Positions 1 to 11,585 of a stretch of 64,000 bases of DNA are shown piece by piece (within the stretch, counting starts at the first letter, position 1; every line of letters starts with the position of its first letter). This DNA comes from Triglochin maritima (lineage: Eukaryota; Streptophyta; Magnoliopsida; Alismatales; Juncaginaceae). The position numbers and the translations under genes were made by a program. A model generated the notes under the pieces. The model did no database searches, had not been told where the DNA came from, and worked only from the letters and a program-made list of their open reading frames with translations. Location: contig OY821791.1 of NCBI GenBank assembly GCA_963682175.1, positions 17,264,542-17,328,541 on the forward strand, read 5' to 3'.

Positions 1-218
1 GAGGTTGTCCATGTCTTTCACTTAATTCCTTATTTAACTTGCACGAATGGTTCATTAGGCTAGGTGTGTGAACTGATTACCTATATAGAGTCGGCCCGTA
101 GGATAACTGCGTCCATTGATCGACAAAATTTGTCCAACGAGTCGAGGTCTAGATTGAATAATGCATCTTGTTCGGATTTTGTGGGTATATCCGCTGAAAA
201 CCCTCAGGAGACAACACT
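1..218 (+). mobile_element. Athila-type element, 3' internal non-coding region (left part)
   Basis: This stretch matches by eye the 3' internal region also present at 39.56-39.65 kb and 49.48-49.72 kb on the plus strand and near 42.4 kb on the minus strand. It carries the conserved reading 'cttgcacgaatg...ttcattaggctaggtgtgtg'. At 49.68-49.80 kb the same sequence runs on uninterrupted, so here it is split by an LTR inserted at 219. It continues at 1727 and leads into a 3' LTR at 1885. No coding capacity is visible. Confidence 0.75.
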
Positions 219-1726
219 GTAGGATCGTGTGGGTTTATGGGTCCACAATTAAGGCTAATCACCTAATTACCTACTTGTTTATTCAATCAAAGAAATGTAG
301 CGGAATTTAAACTAAAACAAGCAAGTGTAGGAATATGCAAACCACAAATTGACTCGGCGTTTTTATAGAGGTTCGGCACCCCACCCGGGTCCTATTCCTC
401 TCTTGCAAGCTCCGCTCGGATCACCGAGCTCCGCTCACGACTTCACTAATCACTCCCCGTTCCGGGCCGGGAGAGAACGCCTTTACAACCGTCAAACTCG
501 CGAACAACCCTCGCCGGGCTTGGAATCTTCTTCTCACAATCCGAGAAGGATGCTTCGGGCTTTCACCAGAGCCTTTACTCTTTTGACAACAAGTGAGAAC
601 TTGAGTGGAGCAACACTCTCTAAATCTTGAGCACACTTGAGTAGGATGAAGAAATAATCACTAAGTGTGGAAGGTTTGTAGCTTTGAGTGTTTGGGATTC
701 TCTCTAAAGTTTGGGGCAAGTTTGTAGTGGGAGAGTTGTGTTAAAATGTGTTTTACAACTCCTTATATAGGCATTAGAGAGAATAGAGCCGTTGGGATTG
801 ATTGGGTATGAGTTGAAGTGTGATTACACAAAACAGAAAGTTCAGAACCCAATTCTGGCTGAATTTGGTCGACCGAAACGGGAAGTGCGGTCGACCGGTT
901 GGCAGTTTTACACTCAGTTCGGTCGACCGGTTAAGCAACGGTCGACCTCCCAACTCTACGACTTAGGTTCACTTAAGTCATCGGTCGAACACAAGATAGG
1001 GTTCGGTCGACCGATTTCGTCCAGGCACTTTTGGGGTGACAAACAAATGTGTGAACGGTCGACCGAAACAGGTTTTGGCGGTCGACCGATTATGGACATG
1101 CACTTTGGGTTTGTCAAGAGATGAACCAACGGTCGACCGATCATGGTCCTCGGTCGACCGATACATGAAATACATTTGGGGTATTTTTGGTTTAATACGA
1201 ATACGACCGTTGGGTATATACGACAAGAGTAACGGTCGGGAAAATATGATCTGACGGTCGACCGAAAGGTAAAACACGGTCGACCGAATAAGGGCAGTGA
1301 AAACACAAACAAGAGAATTGATCATTCGGTCGACCGAACGGCATGTTGCGGTCGACCGAATGTAGGCAGACTTTTACAGTTCAGGTTTGTTGTTTTCCGG
1401 TCTAAGTTTGGGTGATCTATTGAAGTCCAAATTATGTGAAATTTCGTGTGTGACTTCTATAGGGAACCTAGTGTGTGATTAAGTTGATTTTAGCTCAAGT
1501 ATGCTCAATTACACTTTGTTCCTAAGACTCAAAAGAAATCAAGATTACATGTCTTCGATTTAGCTTTAATTACATGTCTTGACTTCATTTCCTTCTTTCT
1601 TGAGTCTTGATCACCTGTAGAGATTAGCACAATACAATATATATGCAATGCATAGTGTGTGCTACTCTAATTAAGATTCGGTTGATTAAATCATCAAAAC
1701 ATAAGATTAAGGCCAAAAAGCCAACA
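219..1726 (-). mobile_element. Sirevirus-like (Ty1/copia) LTR, probably solo
   Basis: In minus orientation this runs from TGTTGGC (at 1726) to ATCCTACA (at 219). It resembles the 3' LTR at 53177-54660 in its ends and in a GC-rich 3' part around 400-560, and a matching part recurs at 31.8-32.2 kb. A TATA-like TATATA lies at about 764-769 on the opposite strand. About a dozen CGGTCGACCG palindromes lie between 866 and 1360. The flanks are two halves of one Athila 3' region, which shows it is an insertion. A clean 5-bp target duplication could not be read, because the terminal ACAACAC overlaps the target. Open frames across it (for example 792-1124) are by-products of the palindromes. Confidence 0.75.
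866..1360. repeat. CGGTCGACCG palindrome cluster (LTR regulatory-type repeats)
   Basis: About twelve copies of CGGTCGACCG or one-base variants are spaced 20-100 bp apart inside the LTR. Similar clusters occur at 9.06-9.55, 26.49-26.66, 30.01-30.77, 34.95-35.32, 50.46-50.54 and 53.49-54.06 kb. Clustered palindromes in LTRs are known for Sireviruses. Any role as a transcription-factor platform is inference. Confidence 0.8.
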
Positions 1727-1884
1727 CTCCTCCTCCTTGGCAACAAGGAGGTTTAACGGCTTGTTGCACATGCTAAGTGCAACTGTGATTCCTACGAAAG
1801 TGAGTTAGGATTTCTTGTTTCTCGTTTGCTTTTCTCTTTCTTTGTTTTGCTCGGGAATAGCAAAAACTTAGGTGTGGGGGTATT
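1727..1884 (+). mobile_element. Athila-type 3' internal region (right part) with polypurine tract
   Basis: This resumes the 3' internal region interrupted at 219 and is collinear with 49.70-49.85 kb. It ends in a purine-rich stretch, AGGTGTGGGGG (about 1870-1880), directly before the LTR start TGATTG at 1885. That is where a plus-strand priming polypurine tract should lie. Confidence 0.7.
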
Positions 1885-3399
1885 TGATTGACATCATTTC
1901 ATGCTCATATTGGTATCTTATATCCATTATCTTACAATTAAGCAATCCTACGTAACGAGTTTTATGTTTAGTTTTCAGGAATAAAGAGGCTTGAAGAGAA
2001 GAGCCATGAAAGGACCCAAAAGCAGGAAAAAAAGACTTAATTGTGAGACCTGGGACTAAGATGCAAGGGAGAAGGACCTGATCGTAAGACTGAAGGATCT
2101 AAGAGCAAAACAGGAAACTCCACACCATCATGGGGAGTATTCTGACAATTTGATTCGGGTCGGAGCTCCAACAAACCAAGTAGATGCATCCAGGACGAAG
2201 AAACACATCAAGAAAAGCCCACAACAAAAACAAAAACCAAAGCGATCTGGATCAGCCCAGATCCGCTAAGCTTTCTCCTGGACTTGTATGAATGTGTGTT
2301 TAGGCTATTTTTGGTATTGGTTTAGTCTCACATCGGGGGATTGTCCCGGATTAGTTTTTTCCATGCTTATAAATAAAACTCTTCACGTCCATTGTATCCA
2401 CCTCTCTCTTTGGTGGCATCTTCCCTACTAAGAGTGAAGCCTTGAAGCAAAACTCTGGTGGAGGAAAAGCTGCTTGTAATTTGAGTGAGTTAATAATAGA
2501 TGTTTTCATTAGCTTGTTAATTCTTGCTTAGTTAATTTCCATTAATATGTTTGCTTTGGTGCTTGTTTAGTTTTATGTTTCATTAATATTTCTTGCTTGA
2601 TTAGTATAGTTTCATTTCAGTATAATGCTTCATTTTATTAGAGTAGTTAGTTTAAATATGTGTGAGTAGTTCCATCCCCATTTGGGGGTGGAGAAATATG
2701 TGATATAATCATGTAGTGTATTAAGTGTGTGTTATCTTTATCCCTTGAGCTTTATATGATTTCCATAACCATCTAATGGGTTTTCACTCTTATCTTTGAT
2801 ATGCTAATGCTCTTGAATGAAGCTTAGCTTATGCTTTGATTAGTGGACCTATTCTATGGGGAATGATAAGGTTAGGATATGGATGATGTTAATATTGGAA
2901 ACACAATTTGTAGTGTATGTGCTCTTGTTGCCTTTACCTTAGCTAATGTCTTGTATGTTTTAATGATGTAGTCTTATCTTAATTCATGTGGAGGCATAGT
3001 AGGGTCTAGTCTTTATACTTGAGTTCATGTAGCTTCATTCCAATTATTGTCTTGTATGTTCTAATGATGTAGTCTTATCTTAATTCATGTGGAGGCAAAG
3101 TTGGATGTAGTTTTATGATTTCATGCACTACATGTTGTGAGGAGCTTAATTGAACACACACACACACACATCTTCATATTCACATTATTTCTCTACATCT
3201 TATGGGGCTTAGTTTTATTGCTTATCTTCATTTCCTTTTTGCATCTTAGTGTAGTTTAGTGTAACCAACCTTTCTCTCCTTCGTTTTACCTCTCGCCTTC
3301 GAACAAACCAATCGTCAACACACCTCATAGTGGACGACCCGTATTTGCCACCGCTTCAACGCGGCCGTGCACTTGCGGTTACTATAAAACGATCAATCA
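1885..3399 (+). mobile_element. Athila-type gypsy LTR, copy A1 (3' LTR)
   Basis: This 1515-bp LTR has short inverted ends, TGATTG and CAATCA. It is collinear with copies at 4750-6287 (minus), 10051-11585 (minus), 17573-19153, 24823-28162, 35676-37222 and 49850-50407. A TATA box, TATAAATA, lies at 2368-2375. A CA microsatellite lies near 3155-3170 and a conserved U5 end, 'cgtgcacttgcggtt', precedes the terminus. The polypurine tract upstream makes it a 3' LTR. Its right flank is the internal region of a minus-strand element, so this copy probably inserted into that element; the partner 5' LTR would lie left of the window. Confidence 0.85.
2368..2375 (+). promoter_or_regulatory. LTR TATA box (A1)
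   Basis: TATAAATA follows the conserved U3 block 'gggggattgtccc'. The same arrangement occurs in the other A-family LTRs, for example at 5771-5780 (minus) and 18082-18090. Confidence 0.6.
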
Positions 3400-4330
3400 T
3401 AATGTCTGAGTTTGTTGACCAGCATAGGATCCGACATAACTAGATTGTGGTCTAGCAGTCGGTACCTCTCTCATGTTACCCCTGCATGAAGATTGCTCAG
3501 TCACACAATGAAGATTATCCCAACCATACGGGGTATTCGTTTGAGCCACCCCCGGTTGCATGAGTCCGGAATACCAGGAAGAATTGTCCTGGTCCCAACA
3601 ATGATATGGATGGTCGCCCATGTAACCATCCATCCCAACAAACAACTATCGAGTCGACCACTCTCACCAGCACGAGACTAAGCTCGCAAGAGGTGCTTGA
3701 CTCGACCCTAAAACGCTACCAGAGAGTGTAAATGGGAGGAGACTAAAATGTAGAAGTAGGTGAGAAGAAGATGACTCAGAGGAGAAGGGAAGAATCCCTA
3801 AAGCTAGTGTGGGTGAAGGGACCAGGTAGAAGCCTAAGTAGCAAGCACAGCTCAAACAATGTAAGGCAATGGGTCCTTAGGCTAGACGACGCCTAACTTC
3901 GAGGTCACTAGCCTCGACACGCCTCACCTCCTAACAACGTGGACCACAATGCCCAGCAAGTGATACCAGATCCGGAGATCCAGTACCTCCTACTATCGAC
4001 AAGGTAGGCAACACTGATCAGGTCATGGCGGTCTCAACTAGATTACTCTCCTAGTGCGTCCAAAATCCTAGGTCCAATGTCTACTTGCTTTTAGTTAAGG
4101 CTTGATTACGAGTGATTTCTGGGGCCACAAAAAGAGTGATGAAATCTCCCACCTTATCTTTTATGGGACAACCCCTCCTTAGTAGCGTTTTGATCCTAAA
4201 TCTAGCAATCAATCACTCCAATCAAATACTCACTCACTCTTGTCCTCATGCAATTCCTACTAACTAATGCATGGGCATACGAGATGCATGAATGAGTGTA
4301 GGAAATTGTGTACCTCACGCCAGTGCTCAA
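3400..4330 (-). other. Internal leader of minus-strand element, homologous to a block in the 60-kb CACTA
   Basis: Read on the minus strand, this follows the primer-binding site and leader of the element whose 5' LTR is at 4750-6287. From about 4330 down to about 3740 it is recognisably similar to 59.91-60.45 kb on the plus strand. Shared points are a 'gtgaggtac'-like start, 'agtgagtga', a 'cctaggattt' block and 'gacctcgaagttaggcgtcgtct'. An open frame of about 82 codons at 3645-3397 (minus; it begins at a non-ATG codon, with an in-frame ATG at about 3633) contains YMGDHPYHCW and runs into the A1 LTR. I do not recognise it. It could be the start of a gag-like protein cut off by the A1 insertion. 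Confidence 0.5.
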
Positions 4331-4723
4331 CAACTGAAAATAAAGCTAAAAGAAAAGACAACTATATGCCTAAGTCAATACATGATGTGTGACCTAAACA
4401 AGTAAGAACGTCTAGTCTTTTGCTTTGGATTTTAGGGCCAAGTTGATTAATGGGGATTGGTTTAATGATCTGGGAGCAAACTAGAAGTCACAGCATGCAA
4501 AATAGGGCTCCCAGATAACGAATGTGAAGCAATAAACAACCAGAAGAAAAATGAAAGCAGGAAGACCTCACCAGACCGCTGATTGGCGGTCCCTTTTGAA
4601 GTGTTGGTGCTCCAACTCTTCCAGTAGCCTCCCCATGAGGTATAGGATCCCTGAGACTAAGAAAATCTGGAAACAAAAAATTAAAAACCCTTGAATCGTC
4701 CAAACCAACGTCTGGATAGAGCA
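4331..4723 (-). mobile_element. Minus-strand Athila-type leader (5' untranslated region)
   Basis: This lies directly downstream, in the minus sense, of the primer-binding site, where the untranslated leader of an LTR retrotransposon belongs. It contains one imperfect copy of the U3 palindrome (4574-4591, GACCGCTGATTGGCGGTC). No supported ORF was found. Confidence 0.55.
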
Positions 4724-4743
4724 CCTCCTCGACAACGGCGCCA
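4724..4743 (-). promoter_or_regulatory. Primer-binding site, tRNA-Asp type
   Basis: On the minus strand the sequence begins TGGCGCCGTTGTCGAGG, a few bases inside the LTR end at 4750. TGGCGCCGTTGCCGGGG is the usual primer-binding site matching the 3' end of tRNA-Asp in Athila/Tat-type gypsy elements. The match is close but not perfect. It fixes both the orientation and the lineage of the A family. Confidence 0.8.
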
Positions 4744-4749
4744 AAAACT

Positions 4750-6287
4750 TGGTTGATCGTTTTATATTAACCGCAAGTGCACGGCCGCGTTGAAGCGGTG
4801 GCAAATACGGGTCGTCCATTGGGAGGTGTGTCGACGTTTGGTTTGTGCGAAGGCGAGTGGTAAATAAAGGAGAGAAATGTTGGTTACACTAAACTACACT
4901 AAAGTGCAAATGAAAATGGAAGAGAAGAAAGAAAACTAAAGCCCAAATGGGGTAGAGAAATAATGTGAACATAAAGAAGTGTGTGTGTGTGTGTTCATTA
5001 AGCTCCTCACAACATGTAGTGCATGAAATCATAAAACTACATCCAACTTTGTCTCCACATGAATTAAGATAAGACTACATCATTAACACATACAAGACAA
5101 TAATTGGAATGAAACTAAATGAACTCATGTATAAAGACTAGACCCTACTATGCCTCCACATGAATTAAGATAAGACTACATCATTAAAACAACAAGACAT
5201 TAACTAAGGTAAAGGCAACAAGAGTACATACACTACAAATTGTGTTTCCAATATTAATTCCATCCACATCCTAACCTTATCATTCCCCATAAAATAGGTC
5301 CACTAATCAAAGCATAGGCTAAGCTTCATTCAAGAGCATTAGCATATCAAAGATAAGAGTGGAGACCCATTAGATGGTTATGGAAATCGTATAAAGCTCA
5401 AGGGATTAAGATAACACACACTTAATACACTACATGATTATATCACATATTTCTCCACCCGCAAATGGGGATGGAACTACTCACACATATTTAAACTAAC
5501 TACTCTAACAAAATGAAGCATTATACTGAAATAAAACTACACTAATCAAGCAAGAAATATTAAAGAAGTATAAAACAAAACAAGCACCAAAGCAAACACA
5601 TTAAAAGAAATTAACTAAGCAAGAATTAACAAGCTAATGAAAACATCTATTATTAACTCACTCAAATTACAAGCAACCCCTCCTCCACCAGAGTTTTTCT
5701 TTAAGACTTCACTCTTAGTAGGGAAGATGGCCACCAAAGAGAGAGATGAATACAATGGAAGGTGAAGAGTTCTATTTATAAGCATGGAAAAAGCTAATCC
5801 GGGACAATCCCCCGATGTGGGACTAAACCAATACCAAAAATAGCCTAAACAAACATTAATACAAGTACAGGAGAAATCTTAGTGGATCTTGGATGATCCA
5901 GACCGCCAATTAGCGGTCTATAAGGCTCAGATCCGTCTGGGTTTTGTGTTGGGCTTTGCTGGAAGTATTTCTTGGTCTTGGATGCATCTACTTGGTTTGT
6001 TGGAGCTCCGACCCGAATCGAATTGCCAAAATACTCACCATGATGGTGTGGAGTTTCCTGTTTTGCTCTTAGGCCATTCGGTCTTACGATCAGGTCCTTC
6101 TCCCTTGCATCTTAGTCCCCAGGTCTCATAATTAAGTCATTTTTCCTGCTTTTGGGGTCCTTTCATGGCTCTTCTCTTCAAACCTCTTTATTCCTGAAAA
6201 CTAAACATAAAACTCGTCACGTAGCATTGCTTAGGTGTAAGATAATGGATATAAGATACAAATATAAGCATGAAATGATGTCAAGCA
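4750..6287 (-). mobile_element. Athila-type gypsy LTR, copy A2 (5' LTR, minus)
   Basis: This LTR is collinear with A1 in reverse. Its 3' end (CAACCA) lies next to the primer-binding site, so it is a 5' LTR. The TATA box reads TATAAATAGA on the minus strand (5771-5780). The U3 palindrome lies at 5901-5918 with one changed base. The outer end is slightly degenerate (TCAAGCA instead of TCAATCA). Beyond it lies a C-family LTR fragment, so this element probably inserted into that LTR. Confidence 0.85.
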
Positions 6288-7107
6288 ATCACATACTCCA
6301 ATGTATGATGATGCACGACTCATGGAGCATGATGACCTGGTGGATTTTGGTCCGAAACCGTCCGATGTTGTGTCGGACGTAATGATTGACTCGACCGATG
6401 TTGTTCCGACGAGGAGATTGCTGACGATGCATTCAACATGATATCTCAGCTAGGCACCTACTGAGTGATTGATGGACCCACCTGAGCGACGTCTTTGTCG
6501 GTATGGTGACGACCACAATGATTCATATCTGATTCTTATGATGCGGAAGTACAGACACCCCTCATTGAACCCCATGTTAGCGTATCCATGTGTGGGGTGC
6601 GTTGGGTATTGTCCGTAAGACCATATGTGCCTAAGGTAGGTCTCCGAAGGAGACTCGATGATGATTGTGGGACTGATGACTTGATTTACCCTTAGGGTGA
6701 ACTGTTTTTCTACTGTTGATGACACGACATGCAACTAGTACGATATGTTCATTTTATTGTATTGTTGCATTCATATAGGTGGGCTTGACATATGGGGTTT
6801 CCTTATGGAAACTCAGGCATTGTTGTTACATTTGCATTTCAGGACCACAACATGTTTTGTTGGGTGGTGACAGCGGGCACACTCATTTGGTGACCAGGAT
6901 CCTCTCTTCGGACTCTTCGAGGTCTTCATGATTAGATGGACTTGCCTTTTGTTGTATTTGATGTAATCCTGTATTTTGACAAACTCTGATGTAATATGGT
7001 GCACCTATTGGATATTTATAGGAGTAACATTCCTGCTATTGATGACCTTCTCTTGTGATATTTTATTCAAAAATTTTAATTTTTTTCCGTTGTTCCTAGA
7101 TGTTACA
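6288..7107 (-). mobile_element. C-family gypsy-like LTR fragment, C1
   Basis: The end at 7107 reads TGTTACA, giving a minus-strand start TGTAACATC. The sequence is similar to the right part of the solo LTR C2 (11.59-12.27 kb): shared blocks are 'actgtccgtaagacc.tatgtgcct', 'ggtggtgacagcgggcacac' and 'cggactcttcgaggtc'. The first 140 bases match C2 near 9.79-9.86 kb. It is cut on the left by the A2 LTR. LTRs starting TGTAAC are common in gypsy lineages such as the chromoviruses; the exact lineage cannot be told from an LTR alone. Confidence 0.65.
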
Positions 7108-7515
7108 ATGTTCTTGATCCAATTTCTAGCAAGGTAAGACGATATTGACGTAGCAAAATTTTTTTTCTCACCAAATCATATATTCACTGCCACGATGATT
7201 CCAAATTATCCATTAAGTATAGATACACTATATTGAGAAAGCGAGAGACACGTAATAACTGCATGAAAATAAGCATATATATTAGATAAAAAAACAAAAT
7301 ATAACAGAAAATGTATGTAATTTGTGAAAGTGAGAGACATGAAATGACTGCATGAACACAAGCAGATTATAGAGCAAAGTATTAGTTCAATACCCCCAAG
7401 TGCTACATGAGAAGATGAGAGACATTTGGCGTAATCTAGTTGGTCGATCAGGGTTCAAATGGGCGGAGGCGGCATGATTTGGGAATGAAGAAAAGTGAAG
7501 GGGAAGCACAAATCG
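7108..7515. other. AT-rich spacer, nothing recognised
   Basis: The only pattern I see is a loose repetition of 'gagagacatgaaatgactgcatgaa' and 'gagagacacgtaataactgcatgaa' about 95 bp apart. There is no ORF and no recognised element end. Confidence 0.5.
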
Positions 7516-8216
7516 GGCTCCTGATATAATTTTACACCGACGAAACTTTTCTGTCACTTGTTCTGTTAGTGTCCGTCAATGATGTTAAAAGTATTATGTT
7601 CATAATTATTGATTTTCAAAATATGCTCCGACGAATGCTATTCGCCAATTACTCTTTCAAAAAACTTATTCCGAAAGATGCTATTTGTTGATGTAGGTAA
7701 CACAACACTTAGTGATTATTTTTGTGCGATAAATTTCATTTGACCGCCAATTTCTTTATATAAAACATCGACCGACAGAACGTATCCGTCGGTGCATGTA
7801 TTCATTTTACCGTCGGTGCCGATAAACGTATTAAGAACATTACAGGTATTTTTCGAAATAGTCTCCGGCTGATGCTATTTGTTGCTGACCTTTAAAAGCA
7901 ATACATTGACGGATATATCCGTCGTGGAGGGTAACATAAACGTCAGTGATTAATTTCGTGCGACAAATTTAATTTTAGTGCAGATTTGTTTTTGTAAAAC
8001 ATATACACTGACAGTACCTATCCGTCGGTATATGTTCCTGGTCCGATGAATACTACGAAAATATTAATCGACAAACTTTTACCGCCGGTGTGTGTGAGCA
8101 TATCCGTCGGTGTAGGTGACCACCGACGGAAAATAATGTCCGTCAGTGCACTTAAATGTACACTGATGGATGTTTCACCGACGAAATTCGTCGGAGAAGT
8201 CTTTTTTCTAGTAACG
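7516..8216 (+). mobile_element. CACTA transposon terminal fragment (subterminal repeats and one degraded end)
   Basis: The segment carries many copies of a short motif in both orientations, TCCGTCGGTG and CACCGACGGA, the typical subterminal repeat organisation of CACTA (En/Spm) elements. It ends CTTTTTTCTAGTAACG at about 8201-8216, which resembles a CACTA right terminus (normally ...CTAGTAGTG) with a damaged last few bases. No left terminus or transposase was found, so it is a remnant or a non-autonomous copy. Its subterminal motif differs from that of the CACTA at 58.2 kb. Confidence 0.6.
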
Positions 8217-8590
8217 AAGGTTTATTTCATGCAACAAGACGGTTTATGTTGCATGTCTCGAATTGAAGTCTTAGATTTTCTGTTAGGAATATTGTTCGGT
8301 GAATGTACTCTTATAATGAGCATAGATCATTCTAGTGTATGCCTCAAATAATTTATTCTACTTTGACTTTTTATGCAGAATTTTACAAATAATGTAATTA
8401 GACTAACATATTTTAAAACAGAATTGGGACCCACACGTGTTTGTATGTGAATTTCAATGAATACCATCTTGAGAAACATGCGTTTTTGTATGTGTATTTT
8501 TAAACAGAATTACGACCCACGTGGCTTTAAATAGAATTAACTCCAATCTACTAAATATATCATCTCCCATTACACAAACTTTACACCTAC
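8217..8590. other. Spacer, nothing recognised
   Basis: This AT-rich sequence lies between a CACTA remnant and the C2 solo LTR. A weak internal duplication is visible ('tttaaaacagaattgggacccacacgtg' against 'tttaaacagaattacgacccacgtgg'). The last five bases, CCTAC, are the left target duplication of C2. Confidence 0.4.
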
Positions 8591-9057
8591 TGTTATATCC
8601 CTAACCAAGGGTTAGAGTACTAATGGTGTTTAGAGGAGTGCTTTGCATGGTAAATGGGCGGTGAACAATGACGGTGATGGGTGTAGGGGGCGGTCACTGT
8701 TCATGCGTTGGGTTGAGGAGAAGTTATATCTTTGTTTTCTTCACTCCTTCACCCCATCTCTCTCACTCACTCATTCATTCTTCTTCCTTTCCGGCGAACC
8801 AGGCGTGGCTATGGAGACTCCGGCGTGAGGCGCGGAGGTTGGCGTGTGAGGAGGCGCGTGAGGGTGTGGATCGGAGGTGGTGTTGTGAGTTCTCCGGCGG
8901 GCGTCTTCGATCGCTTCTTTGAGGTATGACGGTTTTTAGTTTGATTTGTTGTTGCTCACCCTCGTGGGAGGGTTGTGTTGGTCGGACGGGGAGGTCGGAG
9001 ACCTCTTCGGCGTTGTTTTCCGTGAAAAACCTCGTCTGGCGCGAGGTAGAAGATGAC

Positions 9058-9550
9058 CAACGGTCGACTGGGCCCTTTGGGCGGTCGACCGAAGTAGAGT
9101 ATTATTGCCTGTCTGTTGTGTTTCGGTCGACCGGGTCCCTTGTTCGGTCGACCGGAACTTAAGTGTATCGGTAGTATGCATGTGTTAGCGGTCGACCGTT
9201 TTGACGTAGAAATAATAGGATGACCCTGTTAGTTTTCGGTCGACCGAGACCCCTGAGTCGGTCGACCGATAGATTCGATTTTGATGTTGACCAGACTCCG
9301 TATTTTGACCTCGTTCGGTCGACCGGTTTTAGACCTTCGGTAGACCGTTAGGATTTTTGTGTTGCACAAATAGTTCGACCGTTGCAGACGCATCGGTCGA
9401 CCGACTCCCTTGTGGAAGCGGTCGACCGAGCTGTCACTTTCGGTCGACCAATTTCCCTTGTGGAAGCGGTCGACCGGTTGTCACTTCCGGACGACCGATT
9501 CCCTTGAGGAAAACGGTCGACCGAGTGGTCTTTTGCGGTCGACCGTTTTG
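9058..9550. repeat. CGGTCGACCG palindrome cluster in C2
   Basis: About thirteen copies of the palindrome or close variants lie within 490 bp, inside a gypsy-like LTR and not a copia one. No element boundary surrounds the cluster, so it appears native to C2. Confidence 0.75.
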
Positions 9551-10050
9551 CACAGGACAGAATTCCTGGTTCCCTTTTGATGCCAACTCTGTCCACGGAA
9601 ACCCGTGTCCTCGCCCAGTGCGTGAGCTGGGAGGTGACGGTGGGCGCGTGACGCTGCCTACCCAGGGACCGCCGTGTGGAAGAGTGTGGGTGTCCGGGAC
9701 GCGTCACCTCCATGTATAGATCGTGACTATTATGTTGGATTGATTGGACTCTTTGTTAGAGTAGCAGACGTGAGGGATTGCGGATCCCAATGCGTGTTGA
9801 CGCATGGCTCGTGGAGCATCATGACCCTGCAGACTACGGTCTGGACCCGTCCGATGTTGTGCCGGACGTATGTTGTACCGCCGATGTTGTGCCGGCGATG
9901 CCGCCGAGGTTGTTGCCGGCGATGATGGTGCCGACGATGTTGCGGCTTGTCGTTGTACCGTCCGATGTTGTGTCGGACGTATGTTGTACCGCCGATGTTG
10001 TGCCGGCGATGCCGCTGATGAGGTGCCAGCGATGATCCCCCATTGGGCAC

Positions 10051-11585
10051 TGATTGATCGTTTTATATTTAACCGCAAGTGCACGGCCGCGTTGAAGCGG
10101 TGGCAAATACGGGTCGTCCACTGGGAGGTGTGTCGACACTTGGTTTGTTCGAAGGCGAGAGGTGAAGAAAGGGAAGAGAAAGGTTGGTTAGACTAAACTA
10201 CACTAAGATGCAAATGGAAATGGAAAAGAAGCAAGAAAACTAAACCCCAAAGGGGGTAGAGAAATAATGTGAACATAAAGAAGTGTGTGTGTGTGTTCAT
10301 TAAGCTCCTCACAACATGTAGTGCATGAAATCATAAAACTACATCCAACTTTGCCTCCACATGAATTAAGATAAGACTACATCATTAAAACATACAAGAC
10401 AATAATTGGAATGAAGCTACATGAACTCAAGTATAAAGACTATACCCTACTATGCCTCCACATGAATTAAGATTTCACTACATCATTAAAACATACAAGA
10501 CATTAGCTAAGGTAAAGGCAACAAGAGCACATACACTACAAATTGTGTTTCCAAAATTAACTTCATCCATATCCTAACCTTATCATTCCCCATAAAATAG
10601 GTCCACTAATCAAAGCATAAGCTAAGCTTCATTCAAGAGCATTAGCATATCAAAGATAAGAGTGAAAATCCAATAGATGGTTATGGAAATCATATAAAGC
10701 TCAAGGGATAAAGATAACACACACTTAATACACTACATGATTATATCACATATTTCTCCACCCCCCAAATGGGGATGGAACTACTCACTACTCATTACAC
10801 TAACTATATTAGCAAAAGAAAGCATAATACTGAAATGAAAGTTAACTAAGAAGGCAAGAAGCATTAAAGAAACATAAAAGGAAAGACTAAACAAACATGC
10901 ACAAATTAAAAGACAAGATTAAAAGAAACTAGAAGAATTATTTTATTAACAAATGACTCACATTGAAGGTAGCATTCTTCTCCACCTTGAGTTTTTGATT
11001 CAAGGCTCACTCCTTAGTAGAGAGAATGCCACCAAGCAATGGGTAATTACAATGGAAGGTGAAGAGTTCTATTTATAGCCATAGGAAAAGATAATCGGGG
11101 ACAATCCCCCGATGTGGGACTAAACCAATACCAAAAATAGCCTAAACAAACCATAATACACGTCCAGGAGAAGACTTATCGGATCTGGAATGATCCAGAC
11201 CGCCAATTGGCGGCCTATAGGATCCAGATCCGTCTGGATTTGTTTGTGGGCTTTTCTTGAAGTGTGTCTTGGTCTTGGATGCATCTACTCGATCTGTTGG
11301 AGCTCCGACCCGAATCGAATTGCCAAAATACTCCCCTTGATGGTGTGGAGTTTCCTATTTTGCTCTTAGGTCGTTCGGTCTTACGATCAGGTCCTTCTGC
11401 ATTGCATCTCAGTCCCTAGGTCTCACAATTAAGTCCTTTTTTTCCTGCTTTTGGGTCCTTTCATGGCTCTTCTCTTCAAACCTCTTTATTCCTGAAAACT
11501 AAACATAAAACTCATCACCTAGCATTGCTTAGGTGTAAGATAATGGATAAAAGATACAAATATGAGCATGAAATGATGTCAATCA
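10051..11585 (-). mobile_element. Athila-type solo LTR, copy A3
   Basis: This is a 1535-bp A-family LTR in minus orientation (TGATTGATCG at 10051, GTCAATCA at 11585). A perfect 5-bp target duplication, GGCAC, flanks it (10046-10050 and 11586-11590). There is no internal region, so it is a solo LTR left by recombination between the two LTRs of a full element. It lies inside C2 and is therefore younger than C2. The U3 palindrome is at 11198-11215. Confidence 0.92.

Noticed and set aside
792..1325. Several overlapping ORFs of 70-118 codons on both strands
   Set aside because: They are produced by the palindromic CGGTCGACCG units, which avoid stops in several frames; no family motif.
219..1726. 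Clean 5-bp target duplication for the first Sirevirus-like LTR
   Set aside because: Left AACAC and right CTCCT do not match; the terminal ACA of the LTR overlaps a similar target, so I left it unresolved.
4568..4819. ORF containing DDPYLPPLQRGRALAV, seen again near 10.1 kb and 28.1 kb
   Set aside because: The repeated peptide is just the translated end of the A-family LTR, present wherever that LTR is; not a gene.
9348..10196. ORFs of 80-126 codons in the C2 LTR
   Set aside because: Low-complexity GC-rich repeats and palindromes open several frames on both strands; they cross the A3 LTR boundary and show no protein family signature.
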